Below are positions 10,517 through 20,742 of a DNA stretch of 35,028 nt, piece by piece. The DNA comes from Chloromonas sp. AAM2 (Eukaryota > Chlorophyta > Chlorophyceae > Chlamydomonadales > Chlamydomonadaceae): positions 1-35,028 of the forward strand of contig QAXH01005559.1 of assembly GCA_004335635.1 (NCBI GenBank), written 5' to 3'. A program made the translations under genes and the position numbers. Within the stretch, counting starts at the first letter, position 1; each line of letters begins with the position of its first letter. The notes beneath the pieces were generated by a model, which saw nothing but the letters and a program-made list of their open reading frames with translations, was not told the origin of the DNA and searched no databases.

Positions 10517-11612
10517 CCTGAAGGTTGTTCGACTTGTAGGCGTGCAGCGTTGCAGAAGCGACTGGTACCAACCTGCACGTAGCAGTGGGGCTGCTTGTGC
10601 ACGGATGGAGGCCTTCCAAAATTGTCTACCTTTCAATTACACCCACACCCCTCCTTGAGAGAGCTAGACCACTGGCACGTGATATTGGTGACGTTGTTGA
10701 TCACTTCTATACGATTGTGGATGCAAGATTTACCAACTATTAAGCACAGCAGGCACTGTTTGACTTCCAATCACAACTCCCACCCCCTTCCTTGCAGTTG
10801 ACTGCCAAACGCTCTACATGTTATGCGCTGCACACAAAACACGAGGCACTGTACATTGAGCAATCAATAGCCTCATGTACAGGCTATGTATGGGCTATGT
10901 CTTGTCAACCATGATGGGCTGCAAACAGAGGAGGAACTATGTACCAAGACCAATGGATGAACCATCGCAACGTGCATTACCGTGTCATCGACCATGGGAC
11001 ACTTATAAATGATGCGGTGCATCCACAGAGACAAGAGGTTTGGATTTGTAGCTTGACACAAACGTTGTGTGAGGCGCATATCACGTTGTGTTTTGAGCCC
11101 GGCCACGAAAGTGCTTCCACGCTGACCACCATATTTGATGGCTGATTCGATGGCTAGCCATTTCTGCGGGCTTGACAGCCACCAGCCATGTTCTTGAAAC
11201 TCCCTTCCATCAGGTGAAGACACTTTTTTTTACCTGTTCTCTCAGAGACTACAGGATTGTTCTCCCAGGGGCAGGGCTGATCATTAGCTGGCTGGTAGCT
11301 GGGCTCAAGCAACACAACAGCTCTGTTTACAGCTCTCGTTCAATGCCTGATCCTTTGTTCACTGTGTTGACTGCTGCTGTAGCAACCCTCTCGTGCAACC
11401 GCCAGTCGTATTGTACTGCCTCGATAAATCGGGGAACGCCGAATCTGGAAGTGCATCAGCAATAGCGTCTGCGACAGGTGCAGTGAATGCGAAGGAGCAC
11501 AACCGGGCTGGAAAATCCACGGCGGTTTCTCAGTCGTTGAATCTACGACATCATCTCAGGTTCATGCCCAGTCTGGACCAGGCGGACTTGTTGCCTATCC
11601 AGAGCCCTAGCC
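10517..11612. other. No confident gene; upstream region of the MYB gene
   Basis: An open stretch at about 11420-11610 looks coding, ending MPSLDQADLLPIQSPSHG at a TAG. It is in a different frame from the MYB start at 11613 and might be an alternative 5' exon. The rest holds only short frames. Confidence 0.35.
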
Positions 11613-14600
11613 ATGGATAGCGATAGCAGGCGAAGGAACAAATGGAGTGCACAGGTGGGCGGTTGCGTGACACTTGCTACTTACCAAGAACCAAGATGCC
11701 AGGCTTTCGTACAAGCGTTGCATTTGGATTTGCGACGCAGGAAGACGAAGTTATCGTTGAGCACATCCAACAGCATGGCCCCAAAGACTGGGCGAAACTG
11801 GCACAGGTGCGCGATAAGAAGCCAGTCACATCGCTGATGCCCTGGTCTTGTTCACAGCTCCCGCTACAGCAGCCTTTGCGAGTGCACACCGGTACCCGCA
11901 GAATCTCGAAGCTAAGCTCGGAGGCTCTAGGACGGCGAAATCGTGCCGACTCAGGTGTGGTCGCTTGGTATTGATTGTCAGGCGCAGTGGAAGCCGCAGC
12001 ATCAGCACGGCAGTTGCTGTTGGTCTTGAATACAAACAAGCTGTGCTTGGCTACAGCTATGCGGTCCACACAGTGCCTGTTGATGATATGCCTGTCCTGC
12101 TGCACGCAGGTGGTACAACGAACTGACACCCACAATCAATCGTACACCATTCAGCGAAGAGGAGGTGTGTGCGATGAACATCACATATGCAGGCTGCCCC
12201 CAGCTATTGTTTACCCTCTCGACCTTTTGACCTCTTAAACATTGAAACTTGACCATGTTGGACAGCATTGTCACACGGCAACAATCATGCCTGTAATTAG
12301 GTCTTGGTGCCGCACATGTTTACTAAGCTAGTGATGTGGTTGCGGCCAAAAGCAGCTCTAGCCTGTATGCATGCAGTAGCAGTAGTAGTGATATCATTTA
12401 CTGGCTTATATCAACTTGGAGCTGTTCCACATTTTCAAGCCGTTCAATTGCGTGTTTGCGTTATGCATGTCTATTGAAAACAAAGTTTGGCGGGGCGAGG
12501 GAAGGCTCCAGTTCATTTACCATTGCCAGGGGCATCTCAATGGTCTCATTTTGGCAAGGCAAGGCACAACTGTCCTTGTGGAGATATCGTTCCGTGTGGG
12601 GTATCAAGCCCACTTCACATGGGCTTTGGTGATCGCGTGTAGTGCGTCAGCCCGGGAAATGTACAGAGCTCGGACCTTGGAATGTCAGAGGGCAGTGCAA
12701 GTGATCCAAACTTTGGTAATGTATGAAGATTTGGGTACTGTATGCAAGACCGCAATGAGAATGCCCTGACTCATGTTGTTGACGGCTTGCCGAAATTCCC
12801 CCGTGCAATGTGCCAGCACGGCCACAGTGCCAACAGGGCACAATCATTTGCATGTATGCCTGCCACTTCACGTGTAAAAGTACACGACACCTTTTGGAGG
12901 CCTTCCTGTTCAAACCCCCTGTGCCTCTGTAAAAAGAGGGCATGTTTGATAACACGCGTCTCCACACACGCAGATGACGTTTGTGATGCGTGCCGTGATG
13001 GCGCACGGCACCACCTGGTCGAGGATCAGCATGGAAATGGCAGCGGCTGGCATGGCAGGCAGGACAGACAACGCCATCAAAAACTGCTGTGAGTTGCAAC
13101 CTGGCCACACATGTTTCTGTGTGTGTGATTGACAGGGCACGAATTCTATCTGACACACGCTCGCAATTCACATTTAAACGGTATCCGCGCTCGTTCTGGA
13201 CTGCAGGAGTGTGTGCTGGCATGCATTGTTCTGCTTTTTGTTCTACTCTGTCCAGTTGATCAAGGACAAGGTGTGAATGGCACCTACCTGCAGATCACGT
13301 GAGGCTGAAGAAGGCCATGGAAGAGCAGGGTCTGAAGATTGGTGCGGGCTGCAGGCTGACACAGACAGGGCACGCGCCGGTTCTGTCTGTACCAAGTGGG
13401 CTGAGCTCAGGTGGGCGGATGTATGTGTACACCACTGGATCGGTCAGCTTGCAACAAGGTGCGCAGTGCATCAAGCAACATACCATGAGAAGTAGGCAGC
13501 GCATTTGCTGCACAGCACCTAGCCGCTTTTGTGATGACAGCGGGTTATTTGTGTCGACCATGCATTGAGAGCCTGGGATCATCTCTGTGTAAATCTTGTC
13601 AGCCTAAGCGCTGTTCTTATTTCAGGCAGATCTGCGCATCATGGATAACCTGGCTCATGACTCTTGTTGCCTTGGAATGTCCGTGTCTGCTTCAGGTGGC
13701 TTGGGCCAGAGTGGCACAGTTGCCAATGACTTGCTTGCCGTGGCAGGCACCAGCCAGGACAGCACACAGCATCTGGGCCCAGTACAACTTTTAGCCAACG
13801 GGAGGCTGCAGCACATCGCAGTGCATGAGGCTGGCACAAGGCCCAGCCGCTTTGCCTCTCACCTCAGCCACCCAGCGCCCTCACAGTCACAAACGGCCGT
13901 CACATTTGCTATGGACCACCTCGACCTCGCTTCACTCCCCTTCAGCACCTCAGTCCAGTCGGTGTCGGGCGATCCCCGGCCTAGCTCATGCTCGCATTTG
14001 GACGTGAGCGCTCCCAACAGTGGCTACAGCTCCCCCCTGGCCTCTCCAAAGCGCAGTGCACAGGATTCCATCAAGCATCGGAGGGTGTGCAAGCGTGCCT
14101 CCCGCCTGCGCATGACAGAATCGCCTCAGCCTCAAAGGGACGCTCTAGATAGCGGCCAAGAAGACGCAGGTGGGTTTGTACGATTTGTGGATGCATTCAC
14201 TGCTCCGTCATCTGCGATATAGATGTCGGAGGATTTGAGCAGTACAGTCAAAACATATGGGCAGTCTCAAGCAAGACGCCTTAAACATTGCAGCTTTGTG
14301 GGGCTCATGACTTGGCCAAGCAGTCAAGTGCAGCGTTTTCAGGCCTGTCGTACTTGACAGGGTGACTTGAGTATGCGGACTGGTCCAATGGCTGTGCTAG
14401 TTCTCCTCGAGCACCTACACACAAGTGAAACACAGACATGCACCCGACCATGATGCAAGTGACAGCATTCAGCATTCAGCATTCACAAAAAAGGGGACCA
14501 GCCATTAGTTGTAGTGCCCACCTTTGCAGCAGATTCACCCGGGGTTTCTGGGCCCGAATCTGCCCTGGGGCCGTTTTGGCCTCCTTGCTACTTCACGCAC

Positions 14601-16603
14601 CTAAGGATTGGTTCCACAGACACACTTCACCACACGCGCTCGTCAAACTGTCAAACATGTTTTTTGTTTGCTAGCCTTACACGCATAAGAGCATGTATTG
14701 CCCTTGCAGGCAGCGAAAACCACGAGGATGAACTGCAGGGCGAGAGCAGCATGCTCATGAAGTCCATGCCTGACATTCTGATGAGAAGCCACAGGGTTAA
14801 GGTCAAGCACAGCGAGCCCAAGCCCACCCTCAGGAGCATTGCGAGCGCCCCACGTCTGCAAGACTTGAATATTCCAGGTGAAAGGAAGGGCAGGCAGGCA
14901 ACTGTGTGCGATTGATGCAGTCGTGTTTTGAAAGGGAGTGTGCTTGTTTGTTTGTGTGCGTGTTTCTACGGGGGGTGTGGGGCTGTGTCTGTTGAGCAGT
15001 TGGTGCGAATACACATGGGCAGGGAATAGGCCGTCGGCATGTAGGAGTGGCTGACGTGGAGGGGTTGCAGAGGCTGAGCTAGTACGGGCGGATGCGAGTT
15101 CAGGGCGACAGGACTGGGGTGGATGGACACTGACAATCGGCAAGTTGGCACGTGGTAACTGAGGTCTTGAATGCATCATCAGCTAGCAGGCTAGGGTGGC
15201 CATGGACTTGACAGCTGGTGCTTGTCCTGCATTGGCTGAGTGCAGCTTGTCACACTGCCTGTGCTATGCTCAACCAATGTGCAGGGAACACAGGAGATGT
15301 GCCTACACTTAACTTGCAATTCACCAATGTCGGCTGTGTGTGGCCAGCCCCACCCAGCGAACACGGTTGGGGGAACGAGCAACACACAGCGGGCAGCATG
15401 GGTCAGGCGCCACAGCTTCCTTGTGGCTTGTACGGCCTGCCAATGCCCATCTTTCATGAGCCAGGGCAAGTTGTCCTGCAAGGCCGATTACACAGTCAAT
15501 CCCCAGAACTTTACCCGTGGCACAACGTTGATGCCTTGCCAAGCAAGTACAGCCCGTTCCAAATCAGCAACCAAGCGCCAGGAACGGCCACAGCTTGCAG
15601 CGGGGACATGCCGCAACCACATCTGCATGGCGGCACCATCAGCACTGGCTTTGCCAATTTTCCAAAGGTGGGTACAGATTAGATTGTTGATCAGCAAAGC
15701 AAAGCAAAGGTTTTGAGGCTGGAGCGGCACCTGATACTGACCTACCTCCTCGCCCTTGGTTGGCTTGATCCCCATTCCAACCTTGCCCTGTGATGGGCTA
15801 CTGAGCAGCTGATCATGCTGTGGTTTCACATTCTGAGATCACCGAGAAATTGCCTCTTTTATGCCTTGTTATAGAAGAAGCCGATGAGCGCCATGAGGCA
15901 GAGTCAGTCGGCGCGATATACATCTTCGTCTCCTCCATCAGGACTTGATCAGTCTGTGCGCGCCAACCAGGCGCAGGTCTCTGATCAAGCTGCGCGCAAC
16001 ATCCTCGTGCGCTTTGCTGACCTCGCGCTACCAGGCAACCATCTAGCTTCCGGGCCCTGTAGTGACCATTCGATTTGTAGTAGCAGCAACGCAGGCACCG
16101 ACTTCGCAATTTCATGTGCGGCGACAATTCCACCCGCGACTGCTGAGGCGCTGTCATGGCAGCAAGGCTTGTTCGCATCCCAGGCAGCCAGCGATTGGCG
16201 GGAGAATGCTTTCATCAACAGGGGCGTGCTTCAGAACGAGGCGCTGGATCATGGTCTGCAGCATAACGGCATGTTGCAGAACGTTCAGCAGTCAGTCGGC
16301 CAGCCACGGCCTGTGCAGTGGCAGCAGCAAACGGGTGAAGTGGCGCCTGAAGCGCCCCAGCGTACAGAGCCGAGCTTCGCGGCCTTCTGCGCTCTGGGAC
16401 TAGGCATACCTTCGGAAACCTTTGTCAGCAATGAGCTGCATCGGACCAGTACTGACGAGGGACTGTGCGCAATTCTTCATTCGGATCAAATCTTGCCGCA
16501 ACTGCATGATCTACAAGCGCTGTTTCCGGCGAGGTACAGGAGCCAGCCTTCTTCAGACCTAGATGCCGACCTGTGCGACTTGCTGCAGGATTTGCGGGAA
16601 TGA
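11613..16603 (+). CDS. R2R3-type MYB transcription factor
   Basis: Ten exons: 11613-11654, 11741-11806, 11902-11954, 12110-12164, 12974-13088, 13294-13410, 13630-14169, 14710-14877, 15285-15667 and 15875-16603. All phases match, giving 755 aa. The start ATG has strong context (GCCATGG) and sits nine codons before the first conserved Trp. Repeat R2 spans about 9-60, with W11, W31 and W55 and the motif SRTAKSCRLRWYNEL. R3 spans about 61-115, with RTPFSEEE, TTWSRIS and GRTDNAIKN. MYB repeats of this type bind DNA in the nucleus. The third R3 Trp appears as Tyr111 (NAIKNCYHV). The remaining 640 residues are Ser/Gln/His-rich, with basic KHRRVCKRASRLR near the end of exon 7. The last 45 residues form an acidic Leu-rich block (LHSDQILPQLHDLQALFPA), possibly for activation or protein contact. 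The exon 6 donor and exon 7 acceptor (TTCAGGCAG) have alternatives. Confidence 0.88.
12581..12662 (+). repeat. Dispersed repeat B, copy 1 (MYB intron 4)
   Basis: About 80 bases containing GAGATATCGTTCCGTGTGG, an internal palindrome (AAGCCCACTTCACATGGGCTT) and CGCGTGTAGTGCGTCAGCCC. It is shared with 19984-20068 over its full length and with 18784-18832 over its second half. Confidence 0.8.
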
Positions 16604-16639
16604 AAAACGTACCTACACGTCCTTCACGTGATGGCATGG

Positions 16640-17005
16640 TTGGGATGTGAAAGTTCGCGAGGCACAGATCGCTTGCCGTGAGGGCTACTCTCAGCGTGTG
16701 ACCACGTCAGACGCAGTGGACCAGACCTGCCAAGGGTCGCTAGTGGGGCAGATGGGCTGCACAACAGGGTGAATGATGAGGCATGGGCTGGCAGCAACGA
16801 TAGTGGGTCAGGAACTGAAGCGCCCAAGCCGCAGGAAGGGAGTCCTGGGAGCGATAGCAGAAAGGATGAGCATGTCGCTGAGAAGCTGACCCAGAACTCA
16901 ACTAATCGAAGAATGGTACAATAATATGAACTCAGTTCACAAGCTGGCCGAGGCTCAGGACAAGGCTGAGGCAGCTTTGCAGCAATCCCAGGGCAGTCAC
17001 TGAGG
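16640..17005 (+). other. MYB downstream flank, source half of a duplicated segment
   Basis: This stretch directly follows the MYB stop and matches 18210-18480 in the same orientation, for example CCACGTCAGACGCAGTGGACCAGACCTG-like DNA and a GCCCAAGCCGCAGGAAGG-like segment. A plus frame reads VNDEAWAGSNDSGSGTEAPK and continues as an acidic stretch to a TAA near 16920. A minus frame of 143 codons also exists. I cannot say whether it is coding. Confidence 0.5.
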
Positions 17006-17229
17006 CTGCCGCTCTGCTCCAGCGAGCCTCTCCATTTTGTTTTGTAGCTGCACACCTAGGAAGACGACTGCTCGGAGTATTGCATTCTTGTTCATTACTA
17101 ACCCTTACTCTTCTTCAAAATCGCATACTTACGCAGGGTGGCCTAATCTGCTTCCAGCTACTCGACTGGAGTGTGGGCCCTCCATGATTGCTCAAGCGGT
17201 TTTTTGACAGCGGTGATTGCTCAAGAATC

Positions 17230-17297
17230 CGTATTGTTATATGGCATCCATTGTTATATGGCTCATTTCATTGTTATATGGCATCCATTGTTGGATA
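17230..17297 (+). repeat. Tandem repeat CATTGTTATATGG
   Basis: ATTGTTATATGG occurs three times, followed by a truncated ATTGTTGGAT. The units are spaced by CATCC or CTCATTTC. Confidence 0.85.
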
Positions 17298-17904
17298 GCG
17301 CCAGGCCTGACAGCCTTGCAGGGTAAAGCAAGGAGGCTGAGCGACTGAGGCTTCACACTTACCGTAAAAACCATATCTCATCCGGCAGGCGGCAAAATAA
17401 CATTCAATAATACCGTCGTCCAGGTCCCGCCCCCAACAAAAAGGATGTCTTACGCAGGCGTCCCGCAGATGCAGCCAGACGACATTATAATCTTGTGCAG
17501 CGTTCCCGCAGCCATTGTGACTGAGCTATGCATGGCTGACATGCTTGTGGTCATGCTTGGTCTCCCCGCCATCCGTGAGAAAATGGGCTCCAAACGTGGC
17601 TGTGCGTGAGATCTGACAATACCCTGATCTTGTGTGCTGCAGCCTCCAAGTTACAGCTACACACACAAGTGGTTTGTTGCACACACACGTGCGTTTCTGC
17701 TCTGTCTTATTTACATCAAGGAGTCAAGCAGATGTGATGTACTGCCTGTTCATGCCAACAAAAGTCCAGTCCGTCTGGTGATGAATGCACACCCCCTATT
17801 CCTCAGCTAGCATGACACGTTGCAGACTACAAGATACAAAGGGTTGAGCAGAGATATCCCGCAAAAATGTTTGTATCAGCTTTATCCATATGCCCTGGTC
17901 GTGG
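17298..17904. other. No supportable gene
   Basis: Only short, unconvincing frames. This is spacer between the tandem repeat and the decayed MYB 3' copy. Confidence 0.4.
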
Positions 17905-18480
17905 CAAAGCCTAAAGCGCCCCAACCTACAGAGCCCAGCAGGTCTGAACTTATGGTTGACTTGGCCCCCCAGACGCCTCGCGGCGCTGAAGGCGCTGAAG
18001 GCGCACCCCCAGGCTAGGCAAACCTGCAGCAACTCAAACAGCTCGACGTCTACGTATGAATGAGGCTGGCTCGTATAAGTTGCTGGAAGCAGCGCTTGTA
18101 GGCCATGCAATTGCGGCAATACCTGATGGGAGTGAAGTAACGCGGCGTACAATTCGTTGTCATTTGCCCGCGGCCATCGACGCGGGACTGATCGCTCAGA
18201 CGAAGACAAGTAAGTGTCGAAATGCGTGGCCGGCGTTAGTCATTTTGCGTGAGCGCATCTCGCAACGCATGATCACGTCAAAACCAGTGGATCAGACCCG
18301 ATTGTATGCCAGGAACTGATCCGCCCAGGCGGCAGGAAGGGGGGTCGGGGGATCGAGAGGAGAAATAAGGGGCGTTTCGTCCGCATTTCGCTGATGATTT
18401 GACTGACAACACGAAATAGTAACCCAGAATATCAGGCCAAGGCAGCTTCGCAGTGTCAACAACACACACTGTTACTCTGA
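17905..18480 (+). pseudogene. Decayed, rearranged copy of the MYB gene 3' end
   Basis: Three blocks correspond to 16345-17000. Block 1 (about 17905-17945, +) reads KAPQPTEPS against EAPQRTEPS in the MYB protein. Block 2 (about 18010-18185) matches the MYB C-terminus on the opposite strand: read minus it gives LLHSHQVLPQLHGLQALLPA and then SQPHSYVDVELFELLQ, against LHSDQILPQLHDLQALFPA. Block 3 (about 18210-18480, +) matches the MYB downstream flank. The copy therefore carries an internal inversion of roughly 180 bases. No intact MYB domain or continuous frame accompanies it. Confidence 0.75.
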
Positions 18481-18783
18481 CGTCATGTTACAAGAGTTAG
18501 CAGCTATTAGCTATTCAGCACCATGATATCATAACCTCAAGCAAGTAATGCAAGTCATAACGGCAGAACAGGGTTTTGTATCCACAGTGTCCAGTGGAAA
18601 GTCACGCGTGTGATCATTTCACGCTTTCACGCAACGCACCAATGCAACTGAAGGCAGTTCAACCTCATTGGCTGTGGCTCAGTCCATTCAATGGTGTTGC
18701 CAATCTTGAAGGCAACAAGTGCCGCCAGCTGAAGCTGTCAGTCACCAGGGCAATAGTGGGGTCGATCACCAGGGCAACAGTGG

Positions 18784-18832
18784 GATCATGGGCTTTGACG
18801 ATCGCGTGTAGTGCGTCAGCCCATGTGATAGT
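18784..18832 (+). repeat. Dispersed repeat B, copy 2 (partial)
   Basis: Contains CATGGGCTTTGACGATCGCG then TGTAGTGCGTCAGCCCATGT, the second half of the unit at 12581. Just upstream, a 24-base segment (CACCAGGGCAAYAGTGGG) is repeated twice. Confidence 0.75.
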
Positions 18833-19888
18833 CAGCTAGCCCAAGTGTTGTCGGTAGCAGACATGTCAGTAGCACAGAGTGTCAGACTGTCAGTAGCAGG
18901 CATGTGTTCCAGCTGCTGGCAATGCTATGCTTTAGGCTGTCCGTTGATATAGCTCCAACTGGTGCAACTCAGAGTACAGAACTGCAGTGAGTTTCTAATA
19001 TGTTCCAAATTTGCGTCCCATGGAAGGGTCCGAGGTAGGGAAAAAAGTTGTTACTAAGGCATAGTTCAGCAGCAATACAGCAGTCTCGGGAATCTGTGGA
19101 TTCTAGGCTGCACGAAAGTCAGCTATGCTGTTACGAGATGCCCACTGTGCAAAACTGTTCGAGGCACAAAGTCAACGCTGCATGCAAAATCATTGATTGG
19201 CTGCTGGCATGGTGCATAGGCTTTGAACCGAGCATGTACTGTTGAGTTGTGTGAAGGTTGAGAAAGTTGATGTCAGTTCGCATGAACTCACCATTGCAAC
19301 CCTTCTATCAGTTCATTTGGGCAATGACAATGCAAGCGCTGTGCGGCTGGTTGACTGAGGCTCACCAGCGGGATGGGATCTGTGCCAACAGTTGGCTGCC
19401 GTTCGCCCTCCAGTGTGGTATGAGTGGGCGGCAAGGAACAGCGGCGAGCCCTAATGCAAGAGCTCAAGCACGTGATGGCACCCATACCCATCCCATCTGT
19501 CCACCCAGCTTCCACCTACCATCACAATCCCTTCCTGATGTCCCTCTGGCTCTTTGGCTCTTGTATTTCTCCGGCATTGACGCGCTTTGCTAGCTCCACA
19601 CATCACGCCCACACCTGCACACAGGTCAAGCATGGGAAGGGCCCCAACCCCTTGTTTGCCACCATGCGCACACTCTCTTCCCGCCCCCATGTGCGTACTC
19701 TTTAAAGTGAGAACACTTTTGAAGTGTAGATATCAGACCAAAGAATCACACCAAATCATTTGATTGGTCACCACAGGCAGAGCCACCACGCATGGTGCGC
19801 AAGACTGCTGCCAGCACGCGGTACAGCAGGCAGCGGCATGGCATGCTGGGCAACGTACCTACTGCCCCACAAACTACCACACGGACTG

Positions 19889-19927
19889 AACAATTATCCC
19901 AGAACTGACAAACATTTGTTTTTGTAG
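19889..19927 (-). repeat. Family-A repeat, copy e (diverged)
   Basis: The minus strand reads ACAAATGTTTGTCAGTTCTG then GGATAATTG, a diverged form of the shared GTTTGCCAGTTCTGGGACAATT block. Confidence 0.6.
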
Positions 19928-19983
19928 AACAAAACATTCAACTCTTCGGCGCTCTTTTGGGCAAGTCCTTGGCATTGGCATTG

Positions 19984-20068
19984 TGAAGATATCGTTCCGA
20001 GTGGTTATAAGCCCACTTTACATGGGCTTTGATGCTTGCGTGTAGTGCGTCAGCCCATGTAATGTATG
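19984..20068 (+). repeat. Dispersed repeat B, copy 3
   Basis: A near full-length copy with GAAGATATCGTTCCGAGTGG, the palindrome AAGCCCACTTTACATGGGCTT, and GCGTGTAGTGCGTCAGCCCA. The two ends of the best-aligned part differ from copy 1 by only a few bases. Confidence 0.8.
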
Positions 20069-20742
20069 ATCAGTTTTCAGCTTCGTCAGTTCAGTTGGAT
20101 TGTGAATGGGCAGGCAACAACAAGGGTCTGTCTGGTCGCAACAGGCATCAAACCCCGATTGATGGCTGAAATGAACTCGCTTGGTTTGCTAATAGCTGCC
20201 TAGTTTACTGGATGAGGGCAAATCTTTCTAATACCTACGCCCTACGCCTGGGCGCTCCTGTGTTTGCAGGCTGTTGATATCTGTGATATTGTTTGGCGTG
20301 TACAACATTCAGCTGTTTTCATGGCCAAACTACATGTCACCCGCTTGTCCAGGGCGTAGGGGCTAGGGGCAGCTGGCCTTGCAGTATGTTGCGTTGACGG
20401 GATGCAAGGCTGACCATGCGCGGCACGTCTAGGGCTCTGTCTGTGTGCAACCGCAGCAGCGCAGGAAGAAAGAAGTCAAGTTAGCGAGCCAGTCAACCGC
20501 AACACAATACCGGCGGGACTGGAGAGGCTGTGCCAGGCCGTTACAGTCGGCTTTCTTGAATTACCAGAATGGTGAAATCTGGAGAATCGCCACTTGCGAG
20601 CGCTTGCTAACGCCAAGCACTTTCTAGCCCTTGCGTGCTTGCGCATGTCATGGATTGCCCGCAAACCCTCTTGAACATTCAAATGGGGCGCTGACAGCCG
20701 TCACAGCTAGGTTCATCACACAGACAGCAGTCATTCTGCAGC

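Larger units (their letters stand above)
18850..20742. other. No confident gene; repeat copies and glycosyltransferase upstream region
   Basis: Frames near 19258-19690 look partly coding (for example GGKEQRRALMQELKHVMAP, and VKHGKGPNPLFATMRTL after a CACACAG acceptor). I could not assemble them into a gene. The stretch also holds repeat A copy e and repeat B copy 3. Confidence 0.35.

Noticed and set aside
12647..13222. A 191-codon minus-strand open frame
   Set aside because: It lies opposite MYB exon 5 and intron 4, has no motifs, and the plus strand carries the MYB R3 repeat here.
14643..15179. A 178-codon minus-strand open frame
   Set aside because: It is antisense to MYB exon 8 and intron sequence, with no recognisable family or splice support.
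16624..17055. A 143-codon minus-strand open frame after the MYB gene
   Set aside because: The segment is one half of a duplication and its partner shares a plus frame at least as well, so the coding strand, if any, is undecided.
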